Positions 34,733 to 44,438 of a stretch of DNA of 64,000 nucleotides are shown here, piece by piece. Position 1 is the first letter of the stretch, and each line of letters starts with the position of its first letter. The position numbers and the translations under genes were made by a program. The stretch spans positions 108,048 through 172,047 of the forward strand of contig CAVQUV010000023.1 of assembly GCA_963716855.1 (NCBI GenBank), given 5' to 3'. The stretch comes from JAGVSZ01 sp963716855 (GTDB lineage: Bacteria; Pseudomonadota; Gammaproteobacteria; Burkholderiales; SG8-39). A model generated the notes under the pieces. The model was given only the letters and a program-made list of their open reading frames with translations. It had not been told where the DNA came from and ran no database searches.

Positions 34733-35635
34733 GTGGAGGCCGCAGCGGACCGGTTCACCATCACGCGCCTGCCGCCGCGGTTCCGCTTCCCCGGCGGGCG
34801 GCGCATCGCGGTGGTGTTCAACATCGCCTACGAGGCCTGGTCCGACGGCAAGGCGCCGGGCATCGGCCCGATGGGCAACGTCCTGCAGCCGGGGTACTTC
34901 GACACCAATGCGCACTCGTGGGCGTCCTTCGGTCCGGTGCGCGGCATCCAGCGCCTGATCCGCATCGCCGAAGCGCACGGCATCAAGACGAGCGTGATGG
35001 TGAACGGGGTGCTCGCCGAGCGCCATCCCGACACCGTGCGGATGATCCACGACCTCGGCCACGAGGTGCTCGCGCACTCGTGGGGCATGGACGTGATCCC
35101 GGTTTATCTGGACGAGGCCGCCGAGCGCGCGAACATCCGCCGCAACGTCGCGGCCCTCGAGGGCGTGACCGGCGTGCGGCCGCTCGGCTGGATCAGCCCG
35201 CGCGGGACCGGCAGCCTCCTCTCGCCGCGCCTGCTGGCGGAGGAGGGGTTCCTCTGGCACGGCGACTGCAACGACGACGACCTGCCGTACGTGATCGAGG
35301 CAGGCGGCCGGCGGCTCGTCGCGATCCCGCTGACGATGGACGTGAACGACCTGCCGCATAGCATCCGCTACGGCAACCCGCCGCGCGCGCTGCTCGAGCT
35401 CTTCACCGATACGCTCGCCGCCGCGCGCCGCGACGAGGTGCCGCTGATGATCGACGTCACCGCGCACACGCACGTCTATGGCCGGGCGTTCGGCGCGTGG
35501 GTGTTCGGCGAGGCGATGCGCCTCGCGCAGCGCGCCCGCGACGTCTGGATCGGCACCCGCGCGGAGATGGCGCGGCACGTGCTCGGGTTCGTCGACGGCA
35601 AGACGCCCATCGCAGCGAAGAGGAGGAAGCGATGA
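34733..35635 (+). CDS. Polysaccharide deacetylase-like (NodB fold, PuuE-type) hydrolase
   Basis: A 300-residue protein; I start at GTG 34733, the last sensible start before RFTITRLPPRFRFPGGRRIA, though no good ribosome site is seen. NodB features: RIAVVFNIAYEAWSDG, GIKTSVMVNGVLAE, LGHEVLAHSWGMD with His ligand, GWISPRGTGSLLSPRLLAEE and DVTAHTHVYGR. It is a paralogue of the gene at 1968. The stop overlaps the ATG of the next Bug receptor gene (ATGA), implying that the receptor binds its substrate or product. Confidence 0.8.
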   Translation: MEAAADRFTITRLPPRFRFPGGRRIAVVFNIAYEAWSDGKAPGIGPMGNVLQPGYFDTNAHSWASFGPVRGIQRLIRIAEAHGIKTSVMVNGVLAERHPDTVRMIHDLGHEVLAHSWGMDVIPVYLDEAAERANIRRNVAALEGVTGVRPLGWISPRGTGSLLSPRLLAEEGFLWHGDCNDDDLPYVIEAGGRRLVAIPLTMDVNDLPHSIRYGNPPRALLELFTDTLAAARRDEVPLMIDVTAHTHVYGRAFGAWVFGEAMRLAQRARDVWIGTRAEMARHVLGFVDGKTPIAAKRRKR

Positions 35636-36601
35636 AGATCCCGTTCCGCACGCTTCTCGCCGGCATCGCGCTCGCGGTCTGCTCTGCCGGCATTCGCGCA
35701 GGGCGGCGCGTATCCCGCCAAGCCGGTCCGGTTCGTGGTCGCGTTCGCCCCGGGAGGGCCGGCGGACATCGTCGCGCGCCTGGTCGCGCAGAAGCTCGGC
35801 GACGCCTGGGGCCAGCCGGTGGTGGTCGAGAACCGCGGCGGCGCCGGCGGCAACGTCGCCGCGCAGGCGGTCTCGAAGGCGGCGCCCGACGGCTACACGG
35901 TGCTCGTCACGACGAGCGCGATCGCGGTGAACCAGAGCCTGTCGAAGAATCCGGGCTACGACGTCGAGAAGGACCTGATCCCGGTCGCGATCGTGGCGTC
36001 GAGCCCGAACGTGATCGTCGCGAGCCCCGCGCTCGGCGCGAGCACGCTGCAGGAGGTCGTCGAGAAAGCGAAGAGCGGCAAGCTGAACTACGGCACCGCC
36101 GGCGCGGGGACGACGCCGCACCTTTCGGCCGAGTACCTCTTCAAGATCCTCGCGAAAGTCCCGGTGACGCACGTGCCGTACAAGGGCGGCGGCCCCGCGC
36201 TCGCCGCCGCGATGTCCGGCGAGGTCGAGCTGGTGAGCGTGGCGATGCCGCCCGCGGTGCCGATGATCAAGTCCGGGAAGATCCGCGGCATCGCCGTCAC
36301 GAGCGACCGGCGCGTCGCGGCGCTGCCCGACGTGCCGACCGTGGCTGAATCGGGCTTTCCCGGCTTCGCCGACTACACCTGGGTCGGGCTGTTTCTCCCC
36401 GCCGGCGCGCCGCCCGACGTGGTTACGCGGCTGAACGGCGAGGTCGAGAAGCTGCTGCAGCAGCCCGACCTGCGCGAGCGCCTCGCGGCGATCGGCTTCG
36501 AGCCCGTCGGCGGCACGCCGCGCCAGTTCTCCGAGTACCTGAAGACCGAGCTGGTGAAGTGGGCGCGCGTAGTGCGCGAGACCGGCGCCACCGCCGAATA
36601 G
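35632..36601 (+). CDS. Bug family TTT substrate-binding protein, frame-interrupted in the signal peptide
   Basis: About 322 residues, with AGGAGGAAG before the ATG that overlaps the previous stop. The signal peptide starts MKIPFRTLLAGIALAVCSAG; one extra A near 35692 (GGC[A]TTCGCGCAG) breaks the frame just before the AQ cleavage site. The rest is intact: KPVRFVVAFAPGGPADIV, AAPDGYTVLVTTS, VTHVPYKGGGPALAAAMSG and ALPDVPTVAESGFPG. Normal Bug protein once corrected. Confidence 0.88.
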
Positions 36602-36610
36602 GAGCGATCG

Positions 36611-37583
36611 ATGACACGACTCGTCGCCGTCGCCATCGCACTGAGTGCGCTGGGCACATTGGCAAGCGCCGCATTCGCGCAGGACTACCCGACGCGCCCG
36701 ATCAAGGTCGTCGTCCCGCAGCCGCCCGGCGGCGGCTTCGACCTCACCGCGCGCACGGTGGGCGAGCCGCTCGCCGTCCTGCTCGGGCAGCCGGTCATCG
36801 TCGAGAACCGGCCCGGCTCCGGCACCCTCGTCGGCACCGAGGTCGCGGCCAAGGCGGAACCCGACGGCTACACGCTGCTCCTCGGCGCGCTCGCGAACAT
36901 CGCGCTGAACCCCGGGCTGTACGAGAAGCTGCCCTACGATCCGCAGCGCGACTTCGTGCCGATCGGCCTCGTCGCGAGCTTCCCGTACACGCTGGTGGCG
37001 CGCAAGGACCTGCCGCAGAACACGCTAAAGGAGATCGTCGACTACGCCCGGGCGAATCCGGGCAAGCTGACCTACGCATCGGGCGGGAACGGCAGCGGGC
37101 AGCATGTCGGCGCCGCGGTGATCTGGAACCTCGCCAAGGTCGACGTGACGCACGTGCCGTACAAGGGCGCGCAGGCCGCGTACCAGGACCTGCTCGCCGG
37201 GCGCGTGGACGTCTTCCTCGACAACTCCGTGACCGCCCGTCCGCACGTTCAGGGCGGACGGGTGAAGGCGATCGCGGTGTCGGCGGCGCAGCGCCTGCCC
37301 TATCACCCCGACGTGCCGACGGTCCGCGAAACCGGCGTCGTGGACTTCGACATGGAGACGTGGATGGGCTATTTCGCGCCGGCGAAGACGCCCGCGCCGG
37401 TCGTCGCGCGACTGCGCGCGGAGTTCGCGAAGGTCGCGCAGATGCCCGAGGTGGTCGGCCGGTTCGAGAAGAGCGGCGCGACGCCGGTGAAGCTCACGGT
37501 CGCGGAGACCGAGGCGCTGGTGAAGCGCGACATCGAGAAGTGGACCAAGCTGATCCGCGCGGCGCGGCATCCGCGCGGACTGA
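36611..37583 (+). CDS. Bug family TTT substrate-binding protein, frame-interrupted at the C-terminus
   Basis: About 323 residues. Signal peptide: MTRLVAVAIALSALGTLASA, cleaved after AFAQ. Motifs: YPTRPIKVVVPQPPGGGFD, KAEPDGYTLLLGAL, VTHVPYKGAQAAYQDLLAG, DVPTVRETGVVDFDMETWM. One extra G near 37566 (GCGGC[G]CGGCATC) hides the natural end AAGIRAD-stop at 37581-37583; without correction the frame runs into the next gene and appears as a false fusion. Ten bases separate it from the previous receptor gene. Confidence 0.88.
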
Positions 37584-37600
37584 CGTCGCAGGAGAGAGTC

Positions 37601-38213
37601 ATGGACGCCGTCATGCAGGACAAGCTCGCGATCGTCGAGGTGGTGCAGAACTGGGCGCTGTGGCGCGACGCCGGCGACTGGGAGCGCTTCCGCACGGTGT
37701 GGCACGACGACGGCTGGATGACGGCGACCTGGTTCCAGGGCCCGGCCGAGAAGTTCATCGAGGTGAGCCGCGCCGGCTTCGAGAAGGGCGTGAGCATCCT
37801 GCACTTCCTCGGCGGGTCGAGCGTGGACGTCAAGGGCGAGCGCGCGATCGCGCAGACCAAGATGACGATCAACCAGCGCGCCGCCGTCGACGGGGTGGCT
37901 GGTCGACGTGGTGTGCACCGGGCGCTTCTACGATTTCTTCGCGAAGCGCGGCGGCAAGTGGGGCATCGTGCGCCGCCAGCCGATCTACGAGAAGGACCGC
38001 ATGGACCCGGTCGACCCGGCGGCGAAGCTCGCGCTCGACCCCGAGCTCCTCGGCCGCTTTCCCGAGGGCTACCGCCACCTCGCGTACCTGCAGACGAAGA
38101 ACGGCTTCACCATCAAGCTCGACCTGCCGCAGCTCAAGGGCCCGGCCGTCCAGGCGCTGTACGCGCACGGGCGCGCGTGGCTCGACGGGGCGGCGAGCGC
38201 GTTTCCCGCCTGA
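37601..38213 (+). CDS. SnoaL-like/NTF2-fold protein, frame-interrupted
   Basis: About 204 residues from ATG 37601 with CAGGAGAGAG upstream. The NTF2-like start is DKLAIVEVVQNWALWRDAGDWERFRT and HDDGWMTATWFQGP; then a beta-rich core. One extra G near 37893 (GACGGGGTG[G]CTGGTC) splits it; after correction VLVDVVCTGRFYDFFAKRGGKWGIVRR continues the sheet. NTF2-fold proteins are small dehydratases, isomerases or ligand binders in aromatic and polyketide pathways. Convergent, with a 3-base gap, to the acyl-CoA ligase. Confidence 0.75.
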
Positions 38214-38216
38214 CGT

Positions 38217-39818
38217 TCAGCCGAGGTCGACGGCGCGCGCGACGAGCGTCTTGTCGCCCTTGAGCTTGAACTTCGCGACGCGGTGCGTCGGCGTGTGCGG
38301 CAGCTCGTCGACGAACGCGACGTAGCGCGGCACCTTGTGCGCGGCGAGGCGCGCGCGGCACCAGTCGGCGATCTCCTGCGCGGTCGCCTGCATGCCGGGC
38401 CGCAGACGACCGCGACGAGGATGTCGTCCTCGCCGAGCGGCGACGGCACCGCGATCGCCGCGGCCTCGGCGACCGCGGGATGCTCGCCGATCACGCGATC
38501 GAGCTCGGCGCCCGAGATGTTCTCGCCGCGCCGGCGGATGATGTCCTTCTTGCGCGCGACGAACCAGAAGTAGCCGTCGGCGTCGCGCGCGCACGAGGTC
38601 GCCGGTGAGGAACCAGCCGTCGCGGAACGCCGCCCTCGTCGCTTCGGGGTCGCGGTAGTAGCCCTTCATGATGATCGGCGTGCGCACCGCGAGCTCGCCG
38701 GTCGCGCCCGATCGGCAGCGTCGCGGCCGTCGTCGTCGACCACGCGCAGCTCGGCGAACGGCATCGAGTGATCCGGATGGCGCGCCGGCTTGCCCATGCG
38801 CGCCGAGCCGCATCTCGCCGAGCCCCGCGCCCGGGAACGGGTTGTTGCACGCGCCCGGGATCTCGGTCATGCCGTAGCCCTCGAGCATCACCGGCACGCC
38901 GAACTCCTCGCGGAAGATCCGGTCGATCTCGGCCGGGATCGGCGCGCCGTACGCCTTGGTGATCCTGTGCGGCACGAACTCGCTGCGCGGCCGCTGCGCG
39001 AGGATGCTGCTGATCGCGGCGATGAAGTTGAACTCGGTCGCGCCCGTCTCGGCGGCGACCTGCCAGAACTTCGAGGCGGAGAACTTCGGCACGAGCACGA
39101 GCGAGCCGCCGCCGCGGCCGCGCCGCACAGCGAATAGAAGAGCGCGTTGATGTGGAAGAGCGGCAGCACCACCATCAGCCGGTCGTCGGGGGCGAGCTGC
39201 ATGCGCTCGACGAAGCCTTCGCCGGCCAGCACCATGTTGCGCTGGCTGTGCATCACGCCCTTCGGGAACCCGGTCGTGCCGGAGGTGTAGACGACGATGC
39301 AGACGTCGTCCGCGCCGCCGCGAGTCTCGGTGAGCGGCGCTGACTGTCGCGGCGAGCTCCGCGAGCGCAGGCAGCCCGTCGGCGCCCGCGGGCTCGAGCA
39401 GGATGCGCCACGGCGCGGGCGACAGGTTCGACGTCGCCTCGAGCGCGAGCGCCGCCTCTCGCGCGCGCAGGCGACGCCGCACACGCCGGCGTGCTCGAGG
39501 ATGTAGCGCACCTCCTCGACGCGCAGCTCCGGGTTGACCGGAACCATCCACGCGCCGAGCCGCGCGAGCGCGAGCAGGGTGATCACGATCTCGGGCCGCG
39601 TCGGGGCGTAGGTCGCGACGCGGTCGCCGTGCTTGACGCCGAGCGCTGCATACGCCGCCGCGGTGCGCAGCACGGCGGCTCGATCTCGCGCCACGAGATG
39701 GCGCGCCCTCGAACAGGAGGAACGGCTTGTCGCCATTGCGCGTCGCGCGGCTCGCGATCAGTCCGGCGAGCGAGCCGTCGTGGGGCGGATAGAGGCGCAG
39801 CGTTTCGAGGGGGGTCAT
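38217..39818 (-). CDS. AMP-binding acyl-CoA ligase, multiply frame-interrupted
   Basis: Adenylate-forming ligase of about 530 residues activating an acid to its CoA thioester. It starts MTPLETLRLYPPHDGSLAGL. The P-loop is VVYTSGTTGFPKGVMHSQRN; A5 is MLEGYGMTEIPGACNNPFPG; A7 is DGWFLTGDL; the C-terminal lid reads RLAAHKVPRYVAFVDELP and THRVAKFKLKGD. About nine single-base breaks (near 38400, 38590, 38708, 38800, 39118, 39340, 39465, 39680 and 39710) cut the frame, but each segment matches the family in order. The Lys of A10 is visible (VAKFKLKGD). Its gene is 9 bases downstream of the LacI regulator gene on the same strand. Confidence 0.8.
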   Translation of the reverse strand: MTPLETLRLYPPHDGSLAGLIASRATRNGDKPFLLFEGAPSRGARSSRRAAHRGGVCSARRQARRPRRDLRPDAARDRDHPARARAARRVDGSGQPGAARRGGALHPRARRRVRRRLRAREAALALEATSNLSPAPWRILLEPAGADGLPALAELAATVSAAHRDSRRRGRRLHRRLHLRHDRVPEGRDAQPAQHGAGRRRLRRAHAARPRRPADGGAAALPHQRALLFAVRRGRGGGSLVLVPKFSASKFWQVAAETGATEFNFIAAISSILAQRPRSEFVPHRITKAYGAPIPAEIDRIFREEFGVPVMLEGYGMTEIPGACNNPFPGAGLGEMRLGAHGQAGAPSGSLDAVRRAARGRRRRPRRCRSGATGELAVRTPIIMKGYYRDPEATRAAFRDGWFLTGDLVRARRRRLLLVRRAQEGHHPPARREHLGRRARSRDRRASRGRRGRGDRGAVAARRGRHPRRGRLRPGMQATAQEIADWCRARLAAHKVPRYVAFVDELPHTPTHRVAKFKLKGDKTLVARAVDLG

Positions 39819-39827
39819 CTCGGCTCC

Positions 39828-40848
39828 TTACGGCGGCGCGGTCGAGCCGCGCACGACGAGCTCGGGTTCGAGCCGCACGTGCTGCCTGCGCGCGCGCGGG
39901 CTGGCGATCTCGGCCAGCAGCACGCGCGCGACCTCCACGCCCATCGCGCGATGGGCGATGCGCACGGTCGTGAGCGGCGGCGCGAAGCGATCGGCGAACG
40001 GCATGTCGTTGTAGCCGGTCACCGACACGTCGCCCGGGCACGCGAGGCCGCGGCGCGCGAGCTCGTCGTAACACCCGAGCGCGAGCAGATCGTTCGCGGC
40101 CACGATCGCGGTCAGGGCGGGGTGGCGGTCGAGCAGTGCGGCGGCGGCCGGAATGCCCGCGGCGATGCTGTAGGTCGCCGCCTCGGCGACCAGCGCATCG
40201 CCCGTCTCCAGTCCGTGCGCGCGCAGCGCGGCGACGAAGCTCGCGCGCCGTGCGGCGCCGGTGGAGAGCCCGCGCGGCCCGGCGACGTGCGCGATGCGGC
40301 GGTGGCCGAGCCGGACGAGGTGCTCGACCGCGAGCGCGATCCCGCGCGTGTCGTCGTTCGTGACCGACGACGCGCCCCTCGCGTCGCCGCCGCGGTTCAC
40401 CAGCACCACCGGCAGTCCGAGCTTGCGGCAGCGCGCGACGAGGGGATCGCCGTGCGTCACGGTGGCGAGAATCATCCCGTCGACGCGGCGGGCGGCCAGA
40501 CGCTCGAGCGCCTGGCACGGCACGGTCGGGATCGTTGTCGGTGTTGGCGATGATCGCGGTGTAGCCCGCGTCGCCGAGCGCGCTCTCGACGCCGCGCAGG
40601 ATCGGCGGAAAGACCGGGTTCGCGAGGTCGGGGATCAGCACGCCGACCGTGGCCGTACGCCGAGTGCGCAGGCCTGCCGCCACCGGGTCCGGGACGTAGC
40701 CCAGCCGGCCGGCCACCGCGCGCACGCGCTCGGCCACCGCAGGGGTCACGAGCTGGCGCGTGCGGGGGCCCAGCGCGCGGGACACGGTCGACGCGTGCAC
40801 CCGCGCCGCGCGCGCAACGTCCTGAATCGTGACTCGTTTGGTGGCCAT
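39828..40848 (-). CDS. LacI family transcriptional regulator, frame-interrupted
   Basis: About 340 residues. The N-terminal helix-turn-helix is VTIQDVARAARVHASTVSRAL with the LacI hinge VAAGLRTRRTATVGVLIPDL, followed by a periplasmic-binding-protein-like effector domain (VDGMILATVTHGDP, LVRLGHRRIAHVAG, DVSVTGYNDMPFADRFAPPL, TTVRIAHRAMGVEVARVLL). One extra base near 40522 splits the frame after NTDNDPDRA. It is divergent from the hydroxyquinol operon and probably binds the palindrome at 40899-40910, controlling that operon and itself, with the acyl-CoA ligase downstream. Confidence 0.88.
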
Positions 40849-40871
40849 GATGCAGCGCCGCAGAACACGCT

Positions 40872-40890
40872 CCGCAGGCGTCGCCTGCGG
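40872..40890. repeat. Perfect inverted repeat in the LacI/hydroxyquinol intergenic region
   Basis: CCGCAGGCG-T-CGCCTGCGG is a 9-bp inverted repeat with a single central base, located 24 bases upstream of the LacI gene start. It could be a second regulator site or lie in the regulator's leader. Confidence 0.45.
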
Positions 40891-40898
40891 CATTCTAT

Positions 40899-40910
40899 GC
40901 AATCGATTGC
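40899..40910. promoter_or_regulatory. Predicted LacI-family operator
   Basis: GCAATCGATTGC is a perfect 12-bp palindrome with the central CG typical of LacI/GalR-type operators, in context TATGCAATCGATTGCCAC. It lies in the 141-base divergent region between the LacI-type regulator gene and the maleylacetate reductase gene. Confidence 0.6.
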
Positions 40911-40989
40911 CACGCGCCAAGCGGCGGCGTAGCATTGCCGGGCCGAATCCGGTGCGCTCCAAAGCCCGTTCCCGCCGCTCACTCCAATC

Positions 40990-42051
40990 GTGAAGTCGTT
41001 CGTCTACACGCAACTGCCCGGCCGCGTCGTCTTCGGCGCGGGCGCGCTCGACGAGCTGCCGCGCGAGATCGAGCGGCTCGGCGCGCACCGCGCGCTGGTG
41101 CTGTCCACGCCGGAGCAGCGCGCACAGGCCGAGGATGTCGCGCGCCGCGCTCGGCGAGCGGTGCGCCGGCGTGTTCGCCGCGCGCGGTGATGCACGTGCC
41201 GATCGAGGTCGCGCGCGAGGCGCGGGCGGAGGCGCAGCGCTGGGTGCCGACTGCGCGGTGGCGATCGGCGGCGGCTCGACCACCGGGCTCGGCAAGGCGA
41301 TCGCGCTCGAGTCGGCGCTGCCGATCCTCGCGATCCCGACCACCTACGCCGGCTCGGAGATGACGCCGATCTACGGCATCACCGAGGGCGGCGCGAAGAA
41401 GACCGGCCGCGACCCGACGCGTGCTGCCGAAGACGGTGATCTACGACCCGACGCTCACGCTCGGCCTGCCGGTCGGCCTGTCGGTGACGAGCGGCATGAA
41501 CGCGATCGCGCACGCCGTCGAGGGGCTGTACGCGCAGGACGCGAACCCGATCATGTCGATGCTCGCCGAGGAAGGCATCCACTCGCTCGCGCACGGGCCT
41601 CGAGTACGTGGTGAAGAACCCGCAGGACCCGAACGCGCGCGGCGAGTGCCTCTACGGCGCCTGGCTCTGCGGCGCGGTGCTCGGCGCGGTCGGCATGGCG
41701 CTGCACCACAAGCTCTGCCACACGCTCGGCGGCACCTGGAACCTGCCGCACGCCGAGACCCACACCGTCGTCCTGCCGCACGCCGTGGCCTACAACCGCG
41801 AGGCCGCCGCCGAGGCGCTCAAGCGCGCCGCGCGCGCGCTGCACGCCCGCGACGCGGCGCAGGCGCTCTACGATCTCGCGCTGAAGCTCGGCGCACCGGT
41901 CGCGCTGAAGGACATCGGCATGAAGGAGGCGGACCTCGACCGCGCCGCCGACCTCGCGACGACTTCGCCATACTGGAACCCGCGGCCGGTCGAGCGGCCC
42001 GCGATCCGCAAGCTGCTGGACGACGCCTTCCACGGGCGCCGCCCCGCCTGA
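40990..42051 (+). CDS. Maleylacetate reductase (iron-containing alcohol dehydrogenase family), frame-interrupted
   Basis: Reduces maleylacetate to 3-oxoadipate with NAD(P)H, the last step of hydroxyquinol catabolism. GTG start: KSFVYTQLPGRVVFGAGALDE. Further segments: VAIGGGSTTGLGKAIALES (NAD site), IPTTYAGSEMTPIYGITEGG, GLPVGLSVTSGMNAIAHAVE with the metal-region residues, and LHHKLCHTLGGTWNLPHAET with the conserved His residues. Five single-base breaks (near 41150, 41180, 41240, 41417 and 41597; four insertions, one deletion) interrupt about 352 residues. It is followed 24 bases later by the hydroxyquinol dioxygenase, and is divergent from the LacI regulator. Confidence 0.88.
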
Positions 42052-42075
42052 ACCGCAACCACGTCGGAGGAAACG

Positions 42076-42993
42076 ATGCGCACCTACACCGAAAATGAGC
42101 TCGCCGATGCCGTCATCGCGCGCATGGAGCAAGGTCAAGGATCCGCGCTTCAAGCAGATCCTGACGAGCCTCGTGAAGCACCTGCACGCGTTCGCCCGCG
42201 AGGTCGAGCTCACCGAGGAGGAGTGGTTCGAGGGCATCAAGTTCCTCACCGCGGTGGGCCAGAAGTGCGACGACAAGCGCCAGGAGTTCATCCTGCTCTC
42301 CGACATCCTCGGCCTGTCCTCGCTGGTGGACATGATCAACCACCGCCTGCCCGACGGCGCGACCGCGTCCACGGTGCTCGGGCCGTTCTTCGTCCACGGC
42401 GCGCCGGAGTTCGCGAACGACGCCGACCTGACGAAGGGCGCGAAGATCCCCGGCGAGCACACGCTCGTGGCCGGCCGGATCACCTCGATCGACGGCAAGC
42501 CGGTGGCGAACGCCACGGTCGACGTCTGGCAGGCGCGCGCGAACGGGGTGTACGACATCCAGGATCCGGACCGGCGAGTTCGAGCTGCGCGGGCGGATCA
42601 AGGCGGGTGCCGACGGGCGCTACGCGTTCCGCACGTTCAAGCCGACGTTCTACGGCGTGCCGACCGACGGGCCGGTCGGGATCGTGCTGGACAAGATGGG
42701 GCGCCATCCGATGCGCCCGGCGCACCTCCACATGATCGTCGACGCGCCGGGCTACCAGCAGGTGATCACGCACGTGTTCGTCAAGGGCGACCCGTACCTC
42801 GAGTCCGACACGGTGTTCGCGGTCAAGCCCTCGCTCGTCGGCGAGTTCAAGAAGGGTCGACGCGCCGGACGAGGCGAAGCGGCTCGGCTTCCCGAACCCG
42901 TTCCTGCGGCTCGACTGGGACATCAAGCTCGCGCCCGCGGGCGCCGGCAAGACCCGCGCGACGATCGCCGCGAGCGACACGGTGAAGGCTTGA
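42076..42993 (+). CDS. Hydroxyquinol 1,2-dioxygenase (intradiol dioxygenase), frame-interrupted
   Basis: Non-heme Fe(III) enzyme opening the ring of 1,2,4-trihydroxybenzene between the ortho hydroxyls to give maleylacetate. About 304 residues. N-terminal dimer helix domain: KDPRFKQILTSLVKHLHAFA, EEWFEGIKFLTAVGQ, FILLSDILGLSSLVDMINH. Catalytic domain: ATASTVLGPFFVHGAPE, VDVWQARANGVYDIQDPD (Tyr ligand), TFKPTFYGVPTDGPVG (Tyr ligand), MRPAHLHMIVDAPGY (two His ligands). Three extra bases near 42130, 42570 and 42855 split the frame. GGAGGAA precedes the ATG. The neighbouring maleylacetate reductase supports hydroxyquinol rather than catechol as substrate. Confidence 0.88.
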
Positions 42994-43079
42994 GCGCGGC
43001 ACGGGCATAGCGCCGGCCCGCTTGATATCAGAGCCCGCTTGGGTTCATGGCCCTGTGGGCCGGCGAGCATTGAGTTCCG

Positions 43080-43093
43080 GTGCGGCGCCGCAC
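43080..43093. repeat. 14-bp perfect palindrome upstream of the M24 gene
   Basis: GTGCGGCGCCGCAC is self-complementary and ends 19 bases before the M24 gene ATG. A short hairpin (GGCCC-TGT-GGGCC) lies just before it. In a very GC-rich genome this may be incidental. Confidence 0.25.
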
Positions 43094-43112
43094 CGTCGAG
43101 GAGAGGCCACGC

Positions 43113-44423
43113 ATGGCGAAGTCGCACAAGGAGCCGAAGATCGTCCGGCCGGACGACATCGACCCGCATCACGACTGGGACGCGGCCGATCCAGGCGCCG
43201 GGCCACACCCAGGTCGATTTCGAGGAGCGGATCGACTTCCGCCGGCTCCACGACTACCGGCTCGCGCGCGTGCGCGCCGCGCTGGCTGGCTCCGGGCTGG
43301 GCGCGCTGCTCTCGCTTCGACCAGCACAACATCCGCTACACCACCAGCACCGTGATCGGCGAGTGGGCGCGCGACAAGCTCACGCGCTACTCGCTGCTGA
43401 CCGGCAACGGCGATCCCTACATCTGGGACTTCGGCTCGGCCGCCAAGCACCATCGCCTGCACGCGCCGTGGCTGCACCAGGATCACTGCCGCGCCGGCCT
43501 GCTCGGGCATGCGCGGCGCGGTCGGCAGCGACCTCACGCTGTTCCGCGAGGCCGCGCAGGAGATCAAGGCGCATCCTGCAGGCCGAGGGCGTGGCGCGAC
43601 ATGCCGCTCGGCCTGGACGTGGTCGAGCCGCCCATGCTGTTCGAGCTGCAGCGGCTCGGCATCGAGGTGCGCGACGGCCAGCAGGTCATGCTGCAGGCGC
43701 GCGAGGTCAAGAGCATCGACGAGATCACGCTGCTCAACATGGCGGCCGCGATGGTCGACGGCGTCTACCAGGACATCGCCGAGGCGCTCAAGCCCGGCGT
43801 GCGCGAGAGTCCAGATCGTCGCGCTGGCCACCGCGCGCCTGTACGAGATGGGCTCGGACTGCGTCGAGGCGATCAACTCGATCTCCGGGCGAGCGCTGCT
43901 CGCCGCATCCGCACAACTTCACCGACCGCCTGATCCGCCCGGGCGACCAGGCGTTCTTCGACGTCATCCAGTCGTTCATGGGCTACCGCACCTGCTACTA
44001 CCGCACCTTCAGCGTCGGCCGCGCCACCGAGCCGCAGCGCACCGCCTACCGCAAGGCGCGCGAGTGGATGGACCGCGCCATCGAGCTGCTCAAGCCCGGC
44101 ATGAGCAGCGACAAGATCGCCGACGCGCTTCCCGACGCGGAGGAGATCGGCTTCGCGAGCGAGATGGACGCGTTCGGGCTGAACTTCTGCCACGGCCTCG
44201 GGCTCGGCCTGCACGAGCGGCCGCGTCATCAGCCGGCTCAACTCCTTCCGCGAGCCGATCGAGCTCAAGGTCGGGATGGTGTTCGCGGTGGAGACCTACT
44301 GCCCGGCGACCGACGGCTTCTCCGCCGCGCGCATCGAGGAGGAGGTCGTGCTCACGCCGAACGGGGCCGCAGATCATCTCGCTGTACCCGGCGGAGGAGC
44401 TGCCGATCGCCAATCCGTACTGA
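43113..44423 (+). CDS. M24 (creatinase/aminopeptidase P, DddP-like) family protein, multiply frame-interrupted
   Basis: About 433 residues. The creatinase-type N-terminal domain holds FDQHNIRYTTSTVIGEW and DPYIWDFGSAAKHHR, like Xaa-Pro dipeptidases and DMSP lyase DddP. The pita-bread domain holds GDQAFFDVIQSFMGY, FCHGLGLGLHERP (His), GMVFAVETYCPATDG (Glu) and ARIEEEVVLT (Glu). The first Asp ligand (FFD) is present, but the second, expected in a Y.sD.tRT-type motif, is replaced in YRTCYYRTFSVG. So metal binding may be incomplete, as in creatinase. Nine extra bases between 43190 and 44366 break the frame. It probably belongs to the hydroxyquinol operon. Confidence 0.78.
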
Positions 44424-44438
44424 TTCCGGAGCGAACGA

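Noticed and set aside
36611..38263. Apparent fusion of a Bug receptor with an NTF2-like domain
   Set aside because: One extra base near 37566 hides the receptor's stop codon; a ribosome site and ATG at 37601 start the second protein.
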